From: Rhodoplanes sp046000175
Lineage (GTDB): Bacteria > Pseudomonadota > Alphaproteobacteria > Rhizobiales > Xanthobacteraceae
Length of the DNA stretch: 64,000 nt
Direction: 5' to 3'
Assembly: GCF_046000175.1 (NCBI RefSeq)
Contig: NZ_JBEOMB010000028.1
Span: 32,200 to 96,199, forward strand
Shown here: piece by piece, positions 19,695-29,026 of the stretch
Position numbering within the stretch: the first letter of the stretch is position 1
Layout of the letters: each line of letters starts with the position of its first letter
Notes under the pieces: generated by a model
What the model was told of the DNA's origin: nothing
Database searches by the model: none
The model's input: only the letters and a program-made list of their open reading frames with translations
Made by a program: the position numbers and the translations under genes

Positions 19695-22415
19695 TCACCC
19701 CGTGGTCTTCTGGCCCATCGCGATGGCGTTGACGGTGAGGAGGAGAGCGTCGAGCGTCGCCTCGTCGGGGGCGGCGCGGTGGCGGCGCAGCAGGCGCACC
19801 TGCTCGTGATGCAGCCAGGTGAGGCCGCGGGCCCGCATCTCGATGGTGCGCAGGAAGCGCGGCCGGCGCTCCTCGGGCGGGGCCGGGAACAGCGCCGCGA
19901 CGGCGGCGCGGGTGCGCTCGTGCTCCTCGACGATGCTCGCCATCATGGTGTCACGCAGTGCCTCGTCCTCGACCAGCGAGGCATAGAGCGTCATCATGGC
20001 GGGGTTTGCCATGAGGAGGCTCGCCTCGACATTGTGGAGCACGTAGACGAGGAAGCGCCAGCGCGGCAGCACGGTCCGGATTTGCTCGAAGCCGTCGGGG
20101 CGCTCGCGTTGCAGCCACGCGATGGCGCTGCCGACCCCGTACCAGCCGGGCAGATGGAAGCGCGCCTGGCTCCACGAGAACACCCACGGGATGGCGCGCA
20201 GATCGGCGAGCGTCGCGCGGCCGGTGCGGCGGCTCGGCCGCGAGCCGATGCGGGCCTGCTCGATGGCGTCGATCGGCGTCGCGGCGCGGAAGAAGTCGAT
20301 GAAGCCGTCGGTCTCGACGAGGCGCCGATAGGCCGTGAAGCTCTCGTCCACCACCTCCTGCCACAGGCCGCGCAGCGGGTGCGGCGGCACCGGGCCGGCG
20401 GCGTGCAGCATCGTCGTGCGCACCACGCCGGCGAGCAGCCGCTCGAGATGGAACGTCGCGGTGACGCGGTTGGCGTATTGCTGCGAGATCACCTCGCCCT
20501 GCTCGGTGACGCGCATCCGTCCGGTCAGGCTGCCGGGCGGCAGCGCGTCGAGGAAGGCGTGCGTCGGCCCGGCGCCGCGGCCGATGGTGCCGCCGCGGCC
20601 GTGGAAGAACTCGACCCGCACGCCATGCGCCCTGCCGACCGCGGCGAGCCGCTCCTCGGCGAGATGCAGGCCCCAATGGCTGGCCAGAATGCCGCCGTCC
20701 TTGTTGGAGTCGCTGTAGCCGAGCATCACGGTGCATTCCGGCACCGCCTTGCCGTCGCGCAGGCGCAGATAAGTGAGCGTCGCGCGGGTGATCGGATGCG
20801 CCAGGAAGGCGTCGAAGATGGTGTCGCAGCGGGCCAGGTCCGCGATGGTCTCGAACAGCGGCACCACCGGGATCATCGAGGCCGGCCCTTGCGGCGTCTC
20901 GATCAGCAGGCCGGCCTCGCGCGCCAGCAGATAGGGCGTGAGCAGATCCGAGACGCTGCGCGTCATGCTGATCACCAGCGGGCCGAGCCCGTCCGGCCCG
21001 TGCGCGAGGAGATGGCGGCGCAGCGCGCGCAGAAGCGACACGGTCGCCTCGGCCTCGCCACTGAGCGACGTGTGGTCGCCCGTGAACGGGCGGGGGCTGG
21101 TCAGCTCGCGCTCCAGGAAGGCGAGCTTCTCGGCCTCGCTCCAGTCCGGATAGTCGGTGCGGCGATGGCCGGCGGCGGCGAGCAGGCCGGCGACGGCGCG
21201 GTCGTGGAAGGCGGAGTTCTGGCGGACGTCGAGACGGGCGAAATGGAAGCCGAAGACGCGCGCCTGCGCCGTCACGGGCCGCACGTCCGTGGTGGCGATG
21301 TCGGGCGCGCCGGCCTCGCTCACGGCCGCCTCCAGGACCTCCAGGTCGGCGACCAGCTCGGCCGCGGCCTCGTAGCCGCCGGCGGCGTGGTCGCGGGTGC
21401 GCGCGATCCGCATGAGGATCAGGTTCACCATCTGGCGCCACGGCTCGCCGCGGTTGCGGGCGAGTGCCGCGCCGCTCTCGGGGCCGATCAGCGCCGCGGT
21501 CTCGTCGAGGCGGCGGCGCAGCGCCGCCGGCACGTCGTCGCCGTTGCCGGCGAGGCTGATGCGCACCGCGAGCGCCGAGAGGCGGGCGTGCAGGAGCGCG
21601 AGCGCCCCGGCGCGCAGCCGCGTCAGCATGCCCATCGTCACCGCGGTGGTGACGAACGGGTGGCCGTCGCGGTCGCCGCCCACCCAGGTCGCGAAGCCGA
21701 GCCGCGGCAGCGCCGGCGGGGGGCTGCCGAACGTGTCGCTCCAGGCCTCCTGGAAGCGCAGATCCAAAAGCTCGACGACGTCCGGAAACACCGTCTCCAT
21801 GTAGTGCAGGACGGTGCGGATCTCGCTCTCGACGTCGGGCCGCTCCAAGAGGATCTCGCCGGTGCGCCACAGCCGTTGCAGGGCGGCGCGCAGGCGGCGG
21901 CGATAGATGCCGAGCTCGATCTCGGTGAACGAGCGGGTCTCACGTTCGAGTAGCATCAGGTAGAGGGCGCGGTGATGCTCCAGCACGGTGGCGCGCTTCG
22001 CCTCGGTCGGATGCGCGGTCAGCACCGGCTCCAGCGAGGCGTTCGCGATGGTGCGGCGGATGCTCGCCTCGTCGTGGCCGCGGCCCTGCAGGTCGCCGAG
22101 GTCGTGGCGCCACAGGCCGGGCTCGCGCTCGTGGCGGCGGCCCTCGGCGCGGCGGCGCATCTGGTTCGCCGTGTTCTCCTCGACGATGTTGAGGAGCTGG
22201 AAGGCGATCGACAGCGCCTGGCAGCGGGCGAGCGCGCCGTCCCGGCCGTCGTCGGATAGCGGCCCGTCGGTCGCCTCGAAGCAGCCGCGCACGAAGCCGG
22301 CGACGCCGGCCGCCGGCCGGTGCTCCTCGACGACCTCGCAGAAGACGTCGAGCAGGGCGTCGAAGTCGGCCGACCATTTGGCGAACTCGTCGCGCAGCGG
22401 AGCGGGAGCGTTCAT
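19695..22415 (-). CDS. ppc: Phosphoenolpyruvate carboxylase, paralogue 1
   Basis: A 906-residue PEP carboxylase that adds bicarbonate to PEP to form oxaloacetate. Catalytic His135 lies in VLTAHPTEAKR (131-141); also present are TWVGGDRDGHP (243-253), GYSDSNKDGGILAS (566-579), FHGRGGTIGRGAGP (604-617), GSRPSRRTGR (724-733) and a C-terminus ending GQKTTG. The classical C-terminal QNTG/RNTG signature is altered: the Asn that binds inhibitory aspartate in E. coli is Thr. ATG 22415 is chosen for homology; the frame opens to 22574. A second, clearly homologous ppc lies immediately upstream on the same strand (22826-25588), and Ccr/Ecm genes are near, suggesting C4 replenishment during ethylmalonyl-CoA-pathway growth. 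Confidence 0.95.
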   Translation of the reverse strand: MNAPAPLRDEFAKWSADFDALLDVFCEVVEEHRPAAGVAGFVRGCFEATDGPLSDDGRDGALARCQALSIAFQLLNIVEENTANQMRRRAEGRRHEREPGLWRHDLGDLQGRGHDEASIRRTIANASLEPVLTAHPTEAKRATVLEHHRALYLMLLERETRSFTEIELGIYRRRLRAALQRLWRTGEILLERPDVESEIRTVLHYMETVFPDVVELLDLRFQEAWSDTFGSPPPALPRLGFATWVGGDRDGHPFVTTAVTMGMLTRLRAGALALLHARLSALAVRISLAGNGDDVPAALRRRLDETAALIGPESGAALARNRGEPWRQMVNLILMRIARTRDHAAGGYEAAAELVADLEVLEAAVSEAGAPDIATTDVRPVTAQARVFGFHFARLDVRQNSAFHDRAVAGLLAAAGHRRTDYPDWSEAEKLAFLERELTSPRPFTGDHTSLSGEAEATVSLLRALRRHLLAHGPDGLGPLVISMTRSVSDLLTPYLLAREAGLLIETPQGPASMIPVVPLFETIADLARCDTIFDAFLAHPITRATLTYLRLRDGKAVPECTVMLGYSDSNKDGGILASHWGLHLAEERLAAVGRAHGVRVEFFHGRGGTIGRGAGPTHAFLDALPPGSLTGRMRVTEQGEVISQQYANRVTATFHLERLLAGVVRTTMLHAAGPVPPHPLRGLWQEVVDESFTAYRRLVETDGFIDFFRAATPIDAIEQARIGSRPSRRTGRATLADLRAIPWVFSWSQARFHLPGWYGVGSAIAWLQRERPDGFEQIRTVLPRWRFLVYVLHNVEASLLMANPAMMTLYASLVEDEALRDTMMASIVEEHERTRAAVAALFPAPPEERRPRFLRTIEMRARGLTWLHHEQVRLLRRHRAAPDEATLDALLLTVNAIAMGQKTTG

Positions 22416-22580
22416 CGGGACTGCCTGTGGCCGAAGGGCTTGCGCCGGGGGTGACGCGGTCTCCTGTGCCGGGCGAATCTCATGCAGGCAATGTGCCAGC
22501 CCGCGACGCTGCGTCGCGCCGAAAGTCGGGGCTGGGAGCCGGACACTCGCAGGTCCGCTGCGTCGCCTCGGCAAAGGCCT

Positions 22581-22768
22581 CGTGTCCCGGGCGCGGCGCG
22601 ACGCGCCGCGAACCGGGACCCAGGGGCGATCGAGCGAGGCGGCCGGCGAACGCTTTGCCGTGCGGCCCGTCGTGTGCGGCCCGTCGTGCGGCCCGTCGTG
22701 CGGCCTCTGGGCCCCGGCTCTGCGACGCGCCAGGCCTTCGGCCTGCCGCGCCTTGTCCGGGGCGCGAG
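22581..22768. repeat. Palindromic intergenic repeat, family E, with tandem 12-mers
   Basis: GTCCCGGGCGCGGCGCGACG and GCGCCGCGAACCGGGACCCAGG at the left are matched at the right by TCTGGGCCCCGGCTCTG and CCTTGTCCGGGGCGC. A related element in opposite orientation is at 35234-35382. In the middle, four units of TGCGGCCCGTCG run from 22661 to 22705 (last one partial). It fills much of the 410-base gap between the two ppc genes; nothing else is recognisable there. Confidence 0.75.
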
Positions 22769-22825
22769 GCCGAGCATCGGGAGAGACGTTTCATCCCTCG
22801 GCATGCGCCGCCGGAGCATGTCGGA

Positions 22826-25588
22826 TCACCCCGTGGTCTTCTGGCCCATGGCGATGGCGTTGACGGTGAGCAGGAGCGCGTCGAGCGTCGCCGCGTCGGG
22901 TGTCTTCGGGTCGGGGGCGGCGCGGTAGCGGCGCAGGAGGCGCACCTGCTCGCGGTGCAGCCAGTCGAGACCGCGCGCCCGCATCCGGGTGATCCGCAGG
23001 ATGCGCGGGCGGCGCTCCTCCACGGGCGCGCCGAACAGCGCCGCCACGGCATCGCGGGTGCGGGCGTGCTCGGCCAGGATCGTCGCCATGATGCGATCGC
23101 GCAGCGCCTCGTCCTCGACCAGCGCGGCGTAGAGCCCCATGATCTCGGGGTCCGCCATCATCAGGCTCGCCTCGACATTGTGGAGCACGTAGCCGAGAAA
23201 GCGCCAGCGCGGCAGCACGGCCCGGATCGCCGCGAAGTCGTCGGGGCGCTCGCGGCGCAGCCCGTCGAGGGCGCTGCCGACGCCGTACCAGCCGGGCAGG
23301 TGGAAGCGCGCCTGGCTCCACGAGAACACCCACGGGATCGCGCGCAGATCGGCGATCGCGGTGCGGCCGGTGCGGCGGCTCGGGCGCGAGCCGATGCGGG
23401 CCTGCTCGATGGCGTCGATCGGGGTCGCGGCGCGGAAGAAGTCGACGAAGCCGTCGGCGCCGATCAGCGTCCGGTACGCCTCGTAGCTGCGCGTCACCAC
23501 CTCCTGCCAGACGTCGCGGAGCGGATGCGGCGGCACCGGCCCGCCGCGATGCAGGAGCGAGGTGCGGGTGACGCCCGCGAGAAAGCGCTCCAGATGGAAC
23601 GTCGCGGTGACGCGGTTGGCGTATTGCTGGGCGATCATCTCGCCCTGCTCGGTGACCCGCAACCGACCTTGGAGGGTGCCGGCCGGCAGCGCGTCCAGGA
23701 AGGCATGCGTCGGCCCGGCGCCGCGCCCGATGGTGCCGCCGCGGCCGTGGAAGAAGGCGATCCGCACGCCGTGCCCGCACGCGACGGCGGCGAGCCGCTC
23801 CTCGGCGCGATGCAGACCCCAGTGGCTCGCGAGAATCCCGCCGTCCTTGTTGGAGTCGCTGTAGCCGAGCGTGACGCCGCATTCCGGCGTCGCCCGGCCG
23901 TCCCGCACGCGGATATGCTCCAGCGTCGCCTTGGTCACGGGATGTGACAGGAAGCCGTCCAGGATGGTGTCGCAGGCGGAAAGATCGTCGATGGTCTCGA
24001 ACAGCGGCACCACCGGCAGCATGCAGGCGGGGCCGAGGGCCGTCTCGACCAGCAGCCCGCCCTCGCGGGCGAGCAGATACATGGCGAGCAGGTCGGCGAC
24101 GCCGCGCGTCATGCTGACCACCATCGGGCCGATGCCGTCGGCGCCGTGCCGCTCGATGTGGCCGCGCAGCCCGTGCAGCATCCGCACCGTCATGTCGGCC
24201 TCGCCGTCGAGCCGGGTGTGGACGCCCGTGAACGGCCGCGGGCTCTTCAGCTCGGCGTTCAGGAAGGCGAGCTTCTCGGCCTCGCTCCACTCCGGATAGT
24301 CGGTGCGCGGCAGGCCGGCGGCGGCGAGCAGGCCGGCGATGGCGCGGTCGTGATAGGAGCTGTTCTGGCGCAGGTCGAGCCGGGCGAAGTGGAAGCCGAA
24401 CACCCGCACCTGCGCCGTGACGGGCCGTACGTCGGCCGCGGCGACATGCGCGGCGCCGGCTTCGGCCAGCGCCGCCTCCAGCGCGACCAGATCCTCGACC
24501 AGCGCGTCCGGCGCGGCGTAGGCGCCCGGCGCGTCGCGGCCGAGCCGGGTCTGCTCCAGCCGCGCGATCATCAGGTTCACCATCTGCCGCCACGGCTCGC
24601 GCGGATTGCGGGCGATCGCGGCGCGGCTCGACTCGCCCAACAAGGAAGCGGTCGACGCGAGACGTTCGCGAAGACCGGACGGGATCGCCTCGCCGTCGGC
24701 CGCGAGACTGATCTTCTGGGCGAGCTGGCCGAGCCGCGTCTGCAGGAGACGCAGCGCGCCGGCGCGCAGCCGCTCCAGCATCCGCACCGTCACCTCGGGC
24801 GTCACGCCGGGATGGCCGTCGCGGTCGCCGCCGACCCAGGTGCCGAAGCCGAGCCGCGGCAGCGCCGGCGCCGCGGCGCCGGACCCGAAGATGTCGCGCC
24901 AGGCCTGCTGGAAGCGAAGGTCGAGCAGCTCGACGACATCCGGGAACACCTGCTCCAGATAATGGAAGACGGTGCGGATCTCGTTGTCGAGTGCCGGACG
25001 CTCGAGCTGAATCTCGCCGGTGCGCCACAGCCGCTGCAGCGCCGCCTTCAGGCGCTGCGCGTGGATGCCGCGCTCGATGTCGGTGAACGAGCGGGTCTCT
25101 CGTTCCAGCAGCAGGAGATAGACGGCGCGGTGATGCTCCAGCACGGTCGAGCGCTTCGCCTCGGTCGGGTGGGCGGTGAGCACCGGCTCGAACGCCGTGT
25201 CGGCGATCGTCTCGCGGATCGTCGCCTCGTCGTGACCGCGGCCGAGAAGGTCGCCGAGATCGTGACGCCACAGGCCGCGCTCGCGCTCGTGGCGCTGGGC
25301 CTCGGCGCGGCGGCGGATCTGGTTGGCCGTGTTCTCCTCGACGATGTTGAGGAGCTGGAAGGCGATCGACAGCGCCTCGCAACGCTCGACCGCGCCCGAG
25401 CGGACCGGCCCGAGCGGCAGCGCCTCGTCGCCGTCGGCGAAGCAGCGGCGGACGAACTCGGCGACCCCGGTCGCCGGCCGCGACTCCTCGATCACGCCAC
25501 AGAAGGCATCGAGCATGTAGGCCGAGTCGGCCGCCCATTTGGCGAAGCCCTCGCGGACGGGATCGAAATCGGGATCGGGACGGTCCAT
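22826..25588 (-). CDS. ppc: Phosphoenolpyruvate carboxylase, paralogue 2
   Basis: A 920-residue PEP carboxylase with the same motifs as its neighbour: VLTAHPTEAKR at about 136-146 (catalytic His140), TWVGGDRDGHP, GYSDSNKDGGILAS, FHGRGGTIGRGAGP, GSRPSRRTGR and a GQKTTG end. It differs by small insertions (SGAAAPALPRLG, PDPKTPDAATLD) and many substitutions, so the duplication is old enough for divergence but both copies retain every catalytic motif. ATG 25588 is preferred to 25612. Upstream is a 425-base gap, then ccr on the same strand. Which paralogue serves housekeeping anaplerosis and which a specialised condition cannot be told from sequence. Confidence 0.95.
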   Translation of the reverse strand: MDRPDPDFDPVREGFAKWAADSAYMLDAFCGVIEESRPATGVAEFVRRCFADGDEALPLGPVRSGAVERCEALSIAFQLLNIVEENTANQIRRRAEAQRHERERGLWRHDLGDLLGRGHDEATIRETIADTAFEPVLTAHPTEAKRSTVLEHHRAVYLLLLERETRSFTDIERGIHAQRLKAALQRLWRTGEIQLERPALDNEIRTVFHYLEQVFPDVVELLDLRFQQAWRDIFGSGAAAPALPRLGFGTWVGGDRDGHPGVTPEVTVRMLERLRAGALRLLQTRLGQLAQKISLAADGEAIPSGLRERLASTASLLGESSRAAIARNPREPWRQMVNLMIARLEQTRLGRDAPGAYAAPDALVEDLVALEAALAEAGAAHVAAADVRPVTAQVRVFGFHFARLDLRQNSSYHDRAIAGLLAAAGLPRTDYPEWSEAEKLAFLNAELKSPRPFTGVHTRLDGEADMTVRMLHGLRGHIERHGADGIGPMVVSMTRGVADLLAMYLLAREGGLLVETALGPACMLPVVPLFETIDDLSACDTILDGFLSHPVTKATLEHIRVRDGRATPECGVTLGYSDSNKDGGILASHWGLHRAEERLAAVACGHGVRIAFFHGRGGTIGRGAGPTHAFLDALPAGTLQGRLRVTEQGEMIAQQYANRVTATFHLERFLAGVTRTSLLHRGGPVPPHPLRDVWQEVVTRSYEAYRTLIGADGFVDFFRAATPIDAIEQARIGSRPSRRTGRTAIADLRAIPWVFSWSQARFHLPGWYGVGSALDGLRRERPDDFAAIRAVLPRWRFLGYVLHNVEASLMMADPEIMGLYAALVEDEALRDRIMATILAEHARTRDAVAALFGAPVEERRPRILRITRMRARGLDWLHREQVRLLRRYRAAPDPKTPDAATLDALLLTVNAIAMGQKTTG

Positions 25589-26013
25589 GGCACTGTTCCG
25601 GCGGCGACACACGGGTGGCCGCGGTCACGGGCAATCGGCGTTCTCGAATGCACGTCGTTTGAAAGACGGACGATGCGAATGACGGCACGCGGCGACCGAC
25701 GATCCAATCAGCGGAGTCGCCGCGCTCTTCAGGAGCAGGTATCGGTCATGTCACGACGGAGGATTCTGGCGCGGTCGACGCGGGTGTCGCGGCGGCGTGG
25801 TTTTTTCCTCCGGCATTCATGGTGCCGCACCATGCCGCACCGCTGCTGCCCCCCCACCAACCCCGACCCCTTTGGCGCGCCGTAGGCGCGCCCGCCATTC
25901 GCTGCCCGAATGGGAGGAGGGGAGCGCTGGCGCCCTGCCCAATCAATCGAGAGCAGATGACGGCCTCATCGACCTGATCGTGCGGCCTGATCGCAGCGCG
26001 ATCGAGAGCGCGC
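25589..26013. other. Intergenic region between ccr and second ppc gene
   Basis: No coding sequence is recognised. Two self-complementary GGCGCGCC octamers sit 3 bases apart (25874-25881, 25885-25892) and can form a hairpin; a second small inverted repeat CATTCG/CGAATG follows at about 25897-25912. These may terminate ccr transcription (minus strand). The promoter for the second ppc gene should lie near 25600-25750, but no clear boxes are visible. Confidence 0.45.
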
Positions 26014-27291
26014 CTACTGCCCCACCGCCTCCAGCACGTCCTCGAAGGTCTTCAGGCCCCTCTGCGGGGCGTTGACCATCACGGCCATGTTGCCGGGCTT
26101 GTGCTGGTTCTGCCACATCATGTGATGGGCGAGCGGGATCTCGTTCCAGGAGAAGGCCTCGCTCATGCACGGGTCGATGCGGTGGTCGAGAACGAACTGG
26201 TTCGCCGCCGAGGCCTGCTTGAGGTGGGCGAAGTGCGAGCCTTGGACCCGCTTCTGCCGCATCCAGACGTAGCGGGCGTCGAACGTGATGTTGAAGCCCG
26301 TGGTGCCGGCGCAGAACACCACCATGCCGCCGCGCTTCACCACCAGGCAGGAGACCGGGAAGGTCGACTCGCCGGGATGCTCGAACACGAGGTCGACGTC
26401 CTTCTTGCCGGTGATGTCCCAGATCGCCTTTCCGAACTTCCGCGCCTCCTTCACCCAGGCGGCGTATTCGGGCGTGTTGACCTGGGGCATCTGGCCCCAG
26501 CACTTGAAGTCCTTGCGGTTGATCACGCCCTTGGCGCCGAGCTGCAGCACGTAGTCGCGCTTGCTCTCGTCCGAGATGATGCCGATGGCGTTGGCGCCGG
26601 CGGCCGCGCAGATCTGCACGCCGAACACGCCGAGCCCGCCCGAGGCGCCCCACACGAGGACGTTGTCGCCCGGCTTGAGGATGTGGGGCGGATGGCCGAA
26701 CAGCATGCGATAGGCGGTGGCGAGCGTCAGCGTGTAGCAGGCCGCCTCCTCCCAGGTGAGGTGGTCGGGCTTCTTCAGGAGCTGGCGCGACTGCACCCGG
26801 CAGAACTGGGCGAACGAGCCGTCCGGCGTCTCGTAGCCCCAGATGCGCTGCGAGGGCGAGAACATCGGGTCGCCGCCGTTGCACTCCTCGTCCTCGCCGT
26901 CGTCCTGATTACAATGGACGATCACCTCGTCGCCGACCTTCCAGCGATGCACCTTGCTGCCGACCGCCCAGACGATGCCGGAGGCGTCGGAGCCGGCGAT
27001 GTGATAGGGCTCGCCGTGGCCGTCGAACGGCGAGATCGGCTGGCCGAGCGCCGCCCAGACGCCATTGTAGTTGACGCCGCCCGCCATCACGTGGACCAGC
27101 ACGTCCTCGTCGCCGAGCGGCCAGGTCGGCACCACCTCGACCTGCATGGCGTCCTGCGGCGGGCCGTGGCGCTCCCGGCGGATCGCCCAGGCATACATCT
27201 TGGCCGGCACATGCCCGAGCGGCGGGATTTCGCCGATCTCGTAGAGGTCCTTGGGTTCGTTGGTCGATCGAAGCTGGGTCACGGCCGCCAT
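26014..27291 (-). CDS. ccr: Crotonyl-CoA carboxylase/reductase
   Basis: A 425-residue medium-chain dehydrogenase/reductase that reductively carboxylates crotonyl-CoA with CO2 and NADPH to (2S)-ethylmalonyl-CoA, the key step of the ethylmalonyl-CoA pathway for acetyl-CoA assimilation. Diagnostic are the N-terminal DLYEIGEIPPLGHVP, the unusual insertion HCNQDDGEDEECNGGDPMF, the CO2-pocket region IWGYETPDGSFAQF, and the NADPH fold VWGASGGLGVFG. A late histidine in VQGSHFAHLKQA matches the family's CO2/proton-relay site. GGAGGAAG precedes ATG 27291. The ethylmalonyl-CoA mutase gene lies divergently 2 kb away. Confidence 0.96.
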   Translation of the reverse strand: MAAVTQLRSTNEPKDLYEIGEIPPLGHVPAKMYAWAIRRERHGPPQDAMQVEVVPTWPLGDEDVLVHVMAGGVNYNGVWAALGQPISPFDGHGEPYHIAGSDASGIVWAVGSKVHRWKVGDEVIVHCNQDDGEDEECNGGDPMFSPSQRIWGYETPDGSFAQFCRVQSRQLLKKPDHLTWEEAACYTLTLATAYRMLFGHPPHILKPGDNVLVWGASGGLGVFGVQICAAAGANAIGIISDESKRDYVLQLGAKGVINRKDFKCWGQMPQVNTPEYAAWVKEARKFGKAIWDITGKKDVDLVFEHPGESTFPVSCLVVKRGGMVVFCAGTTGFNITFDARYVWMRQKRVQGSHFAHLKQASAANQFVLDHRIDPCMSEAFSWNEIPLAHHMMWQNQHKPGNMAVMVNAPQRGLKTFEDVLEAVGQ

Positions 27292-27508
27292 GGCACTTCC
27301 TCCGCCGGTCGAGAAGTCGGTCCGCCCGTAAGCCGGGCGAGTGTGCATCACCGGATATCGCGTCGCAATAAGTACCACGGTCGCAAGCGCCGGCGCAGGA
27401 CTTAAGCCTTCGTCAATTCGGAGGGGGGATCCTCCGCAGCGCCGCGCCGCGCCGCCCCGTTTTGCGCCGGTCGAGCGCCCGTTTTATCTGCTCAGGACCG
27501 CGCCGGCG

Positions 27509-28897
27509 ATGCCCGCTCCCGCTCCGATCGACGCCGCCGTCCCGCCGTCCGCGTCGTCTGGCCGCAGCCCCGTCTCGCCCCCGCCGAGCGCCGCGCCGAC
27601 GGCCGTCACGCCGTTGGTCGACGCGCCGCTCACCGACCACGCGAGCACCGACCACGCGCTCACTGACCACGCGCTCACTTGCGCGGCTGCCGACGGCGCG
27701 GTCGAGCCGGCCGGGATCGAGCCGGTGCGGCTCGTCTGCTTCGCGCTCGCGATCGTCAACCTCACCTACATGGTGGCGGTGCTCGGCAGCGGCGACTGGA
27801 TCGTGACGCCATCCGGCGCGCCGGTCCACACCGATTTCGTCATGGTCTACGCGGCCGGCCAGCTGGCGCTCGCCGGCGATCCCGCCGCCGCCTGGGATTG
27901 GACGCTCCACCGCGTCGCCGAGGACGCGGTGCTGGGCCGGCCGGTGCCCGCCTATTACGGCTGGCACTATCCGCCGCCCTTCCTGATGGTCGCCGCCGCG
28001 CTCGCCACGCTGCCCTATTGGGCCGCCTTCGCGACCTGGATGGCCGTGACGCTGCCGCTCTATCTGGTGACGCTGCGCGGCATCGTCGCGACCCGGCTCG
28101 GCTGGCTGGCCGGCGCGGCGTTTCCGGTGATCGTGCCGAACCTGGTGCCGGGCCAGAACGGCTTCCTCACCGCGACGCTGATCGGCGGCACCCTCGCGCT
28201 CCTGCAGCGACATCCGGTCGTGGCCGGAGTCTGCCTCGGGCTTCTGACCTACAAGCCGCAATACGGGCTGCTGTTTCCGCTGGTGCTGCTGGTGACCGGG
28301 CGATGGGTCACGATCGCGGCCGCGGCCGTGACGGCGCTGCTGCTCGGCGCCGTGACGCTGATGGTCTTCGGGACATCTGCCGGAGTGGCGAGCTGGGCCG
28401 CGTTCCTGCACTGGCTGCCGCTGACCTCGGACGCGCTGCTGTCCGGGTCGGATGCCGAGTTTCACAAGTTCCAGAGCGTCTTCGCGCTGGTCCGCCTGAG
28501 CGGCGGCAGTGCCGCGTTAGGCTGGACCGTGCAGATCGGGGCGGCGATCGTCACGGCGACGGCTGTCTGCCTGATCTGGCTCAACAAGAGAATTCCGTAT
28601 GAGATGAAGGCGGCGACGCTGGCCGCGGGCGTGCTGCTCGCGACCCCTTACGTCTATCTCTACGACCTGACGATCCTCGCGGTCGCGCTCGCCTTCCTGC
28701 TGCGCCATGCACTGTCGACAGGGTTTCTTACCGGCGAGCGCCCGGCGCTGGCCGTGGTCGCGGCGGCCTTCCTGGTGCTGCCGGTGCTGGGCATCCCGGT
28801 CGGCCTCGTCGGCGTCGCCGCGACGCTCGCGCTGGTAGGCCGCCGCATCGGGGCGGTGCTCGCCGCGCCGTCGCCGGCGGGACGATCTGTCGCCTAA
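27509..28897 (+). CDS. GT87-family (DUF2029) membrane glycosyltransferase
   Basis: An integral membrane protein of about 462 residues with 9-11 hydrophobic segments. It has the GT87 (DUF2029) pattern: a periplasmic loop HTDFVMVYAAGQLALAG with the conserved acidic residue, YYGWHYPPPFLMVA, PNLVPGQNGFLTATL and LTYKPQYGLLFPLVLL. GT87 enzymes use polyprenyl-phosphate mannose-type donors to build cell-surface glycans; the acceptor is unknown. The N-terminus is Ala/Pro-rich and holds three TDHA-type pentapeptides from a 15-base tandem repeat at 27631-27675. The start at ATG 27509 is tentative. It lies between the divergent ccr and ecm genes. Confidence 0.82.
   Translation: MPAPAPIDAAVPPSASSGRSPVSPPPSAAPTAVTPLVDAPLTDHASTDHALTDHALTCAAADGAVEPAGIEPVRLVCFALAIVNLTYMVAVLGSGDWIVTPSGAPVHTDFVMVYAAGQLALAGDPAAAWDWTLHRVAEDAVLGRPVPAYYGWHYPPPFLMVAAALATLPYWAAFATWMAVTLPLYLVTLRGIVATRLGWLAGAAFPVIVPNLVPGQNGFLTATLIGGTLALLQRHPVVAGVCLGLLTYKPQYGLLFPLVLLVTGRWVTIAAAAVTALLLGAVTLMVFGTSAGVASWAAFLHWLPLTSDALLSGSDAEFHKFQSVFALVRLSGGSAALGWTVQIGAAIVTATAVCLIWLNKRIPYEMKAATLAAGVLLATPYVYLYDLTILAVALAFLLRHALSTGFLTGERPALAVVAAAFLVLPVLGIPVGLVGVAATLALVGRRIGAVLAAPSPAGRSVA
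27631..27675. repeat. 15-base tandem repeat in GT87 gene
   Basis: Three 15-base units of the type CACCGACCACGCGCT (27631-27645, 27646-27660, 27661-27675) encode repeated TDHAS/TDHAL pentapeptides in the cytoplasmic N-terminus before the first membrane span. Confidence 0.85.
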
Positions 28898-29026
28898 AGT
28901 CGCAGGGCCGTGTCGCGGTAGCGGGCTGACAGCCCGCGCGGGCCGCGTTATCCTTCCCGTCGCAGTGCAACAAGGATCGCGCGTCCGCGTGCATTCGGAC
29001 TCCGCGCCTTCGGACCGGGACGGACC

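Noticed and set aside
22661..22705. Tandem 12-mers considered as iterons of an origin
   Set aside because: Only three and a half units, inside an intergenic palindrome, without an initiator gene or AT-rich stretch.
25874..25892. Paired GGCGCGCC octamers as a recombination or attachment site
   Set aside because: No integrase or element boundary is nearby; a short GC palindrome is expected in such DNA.
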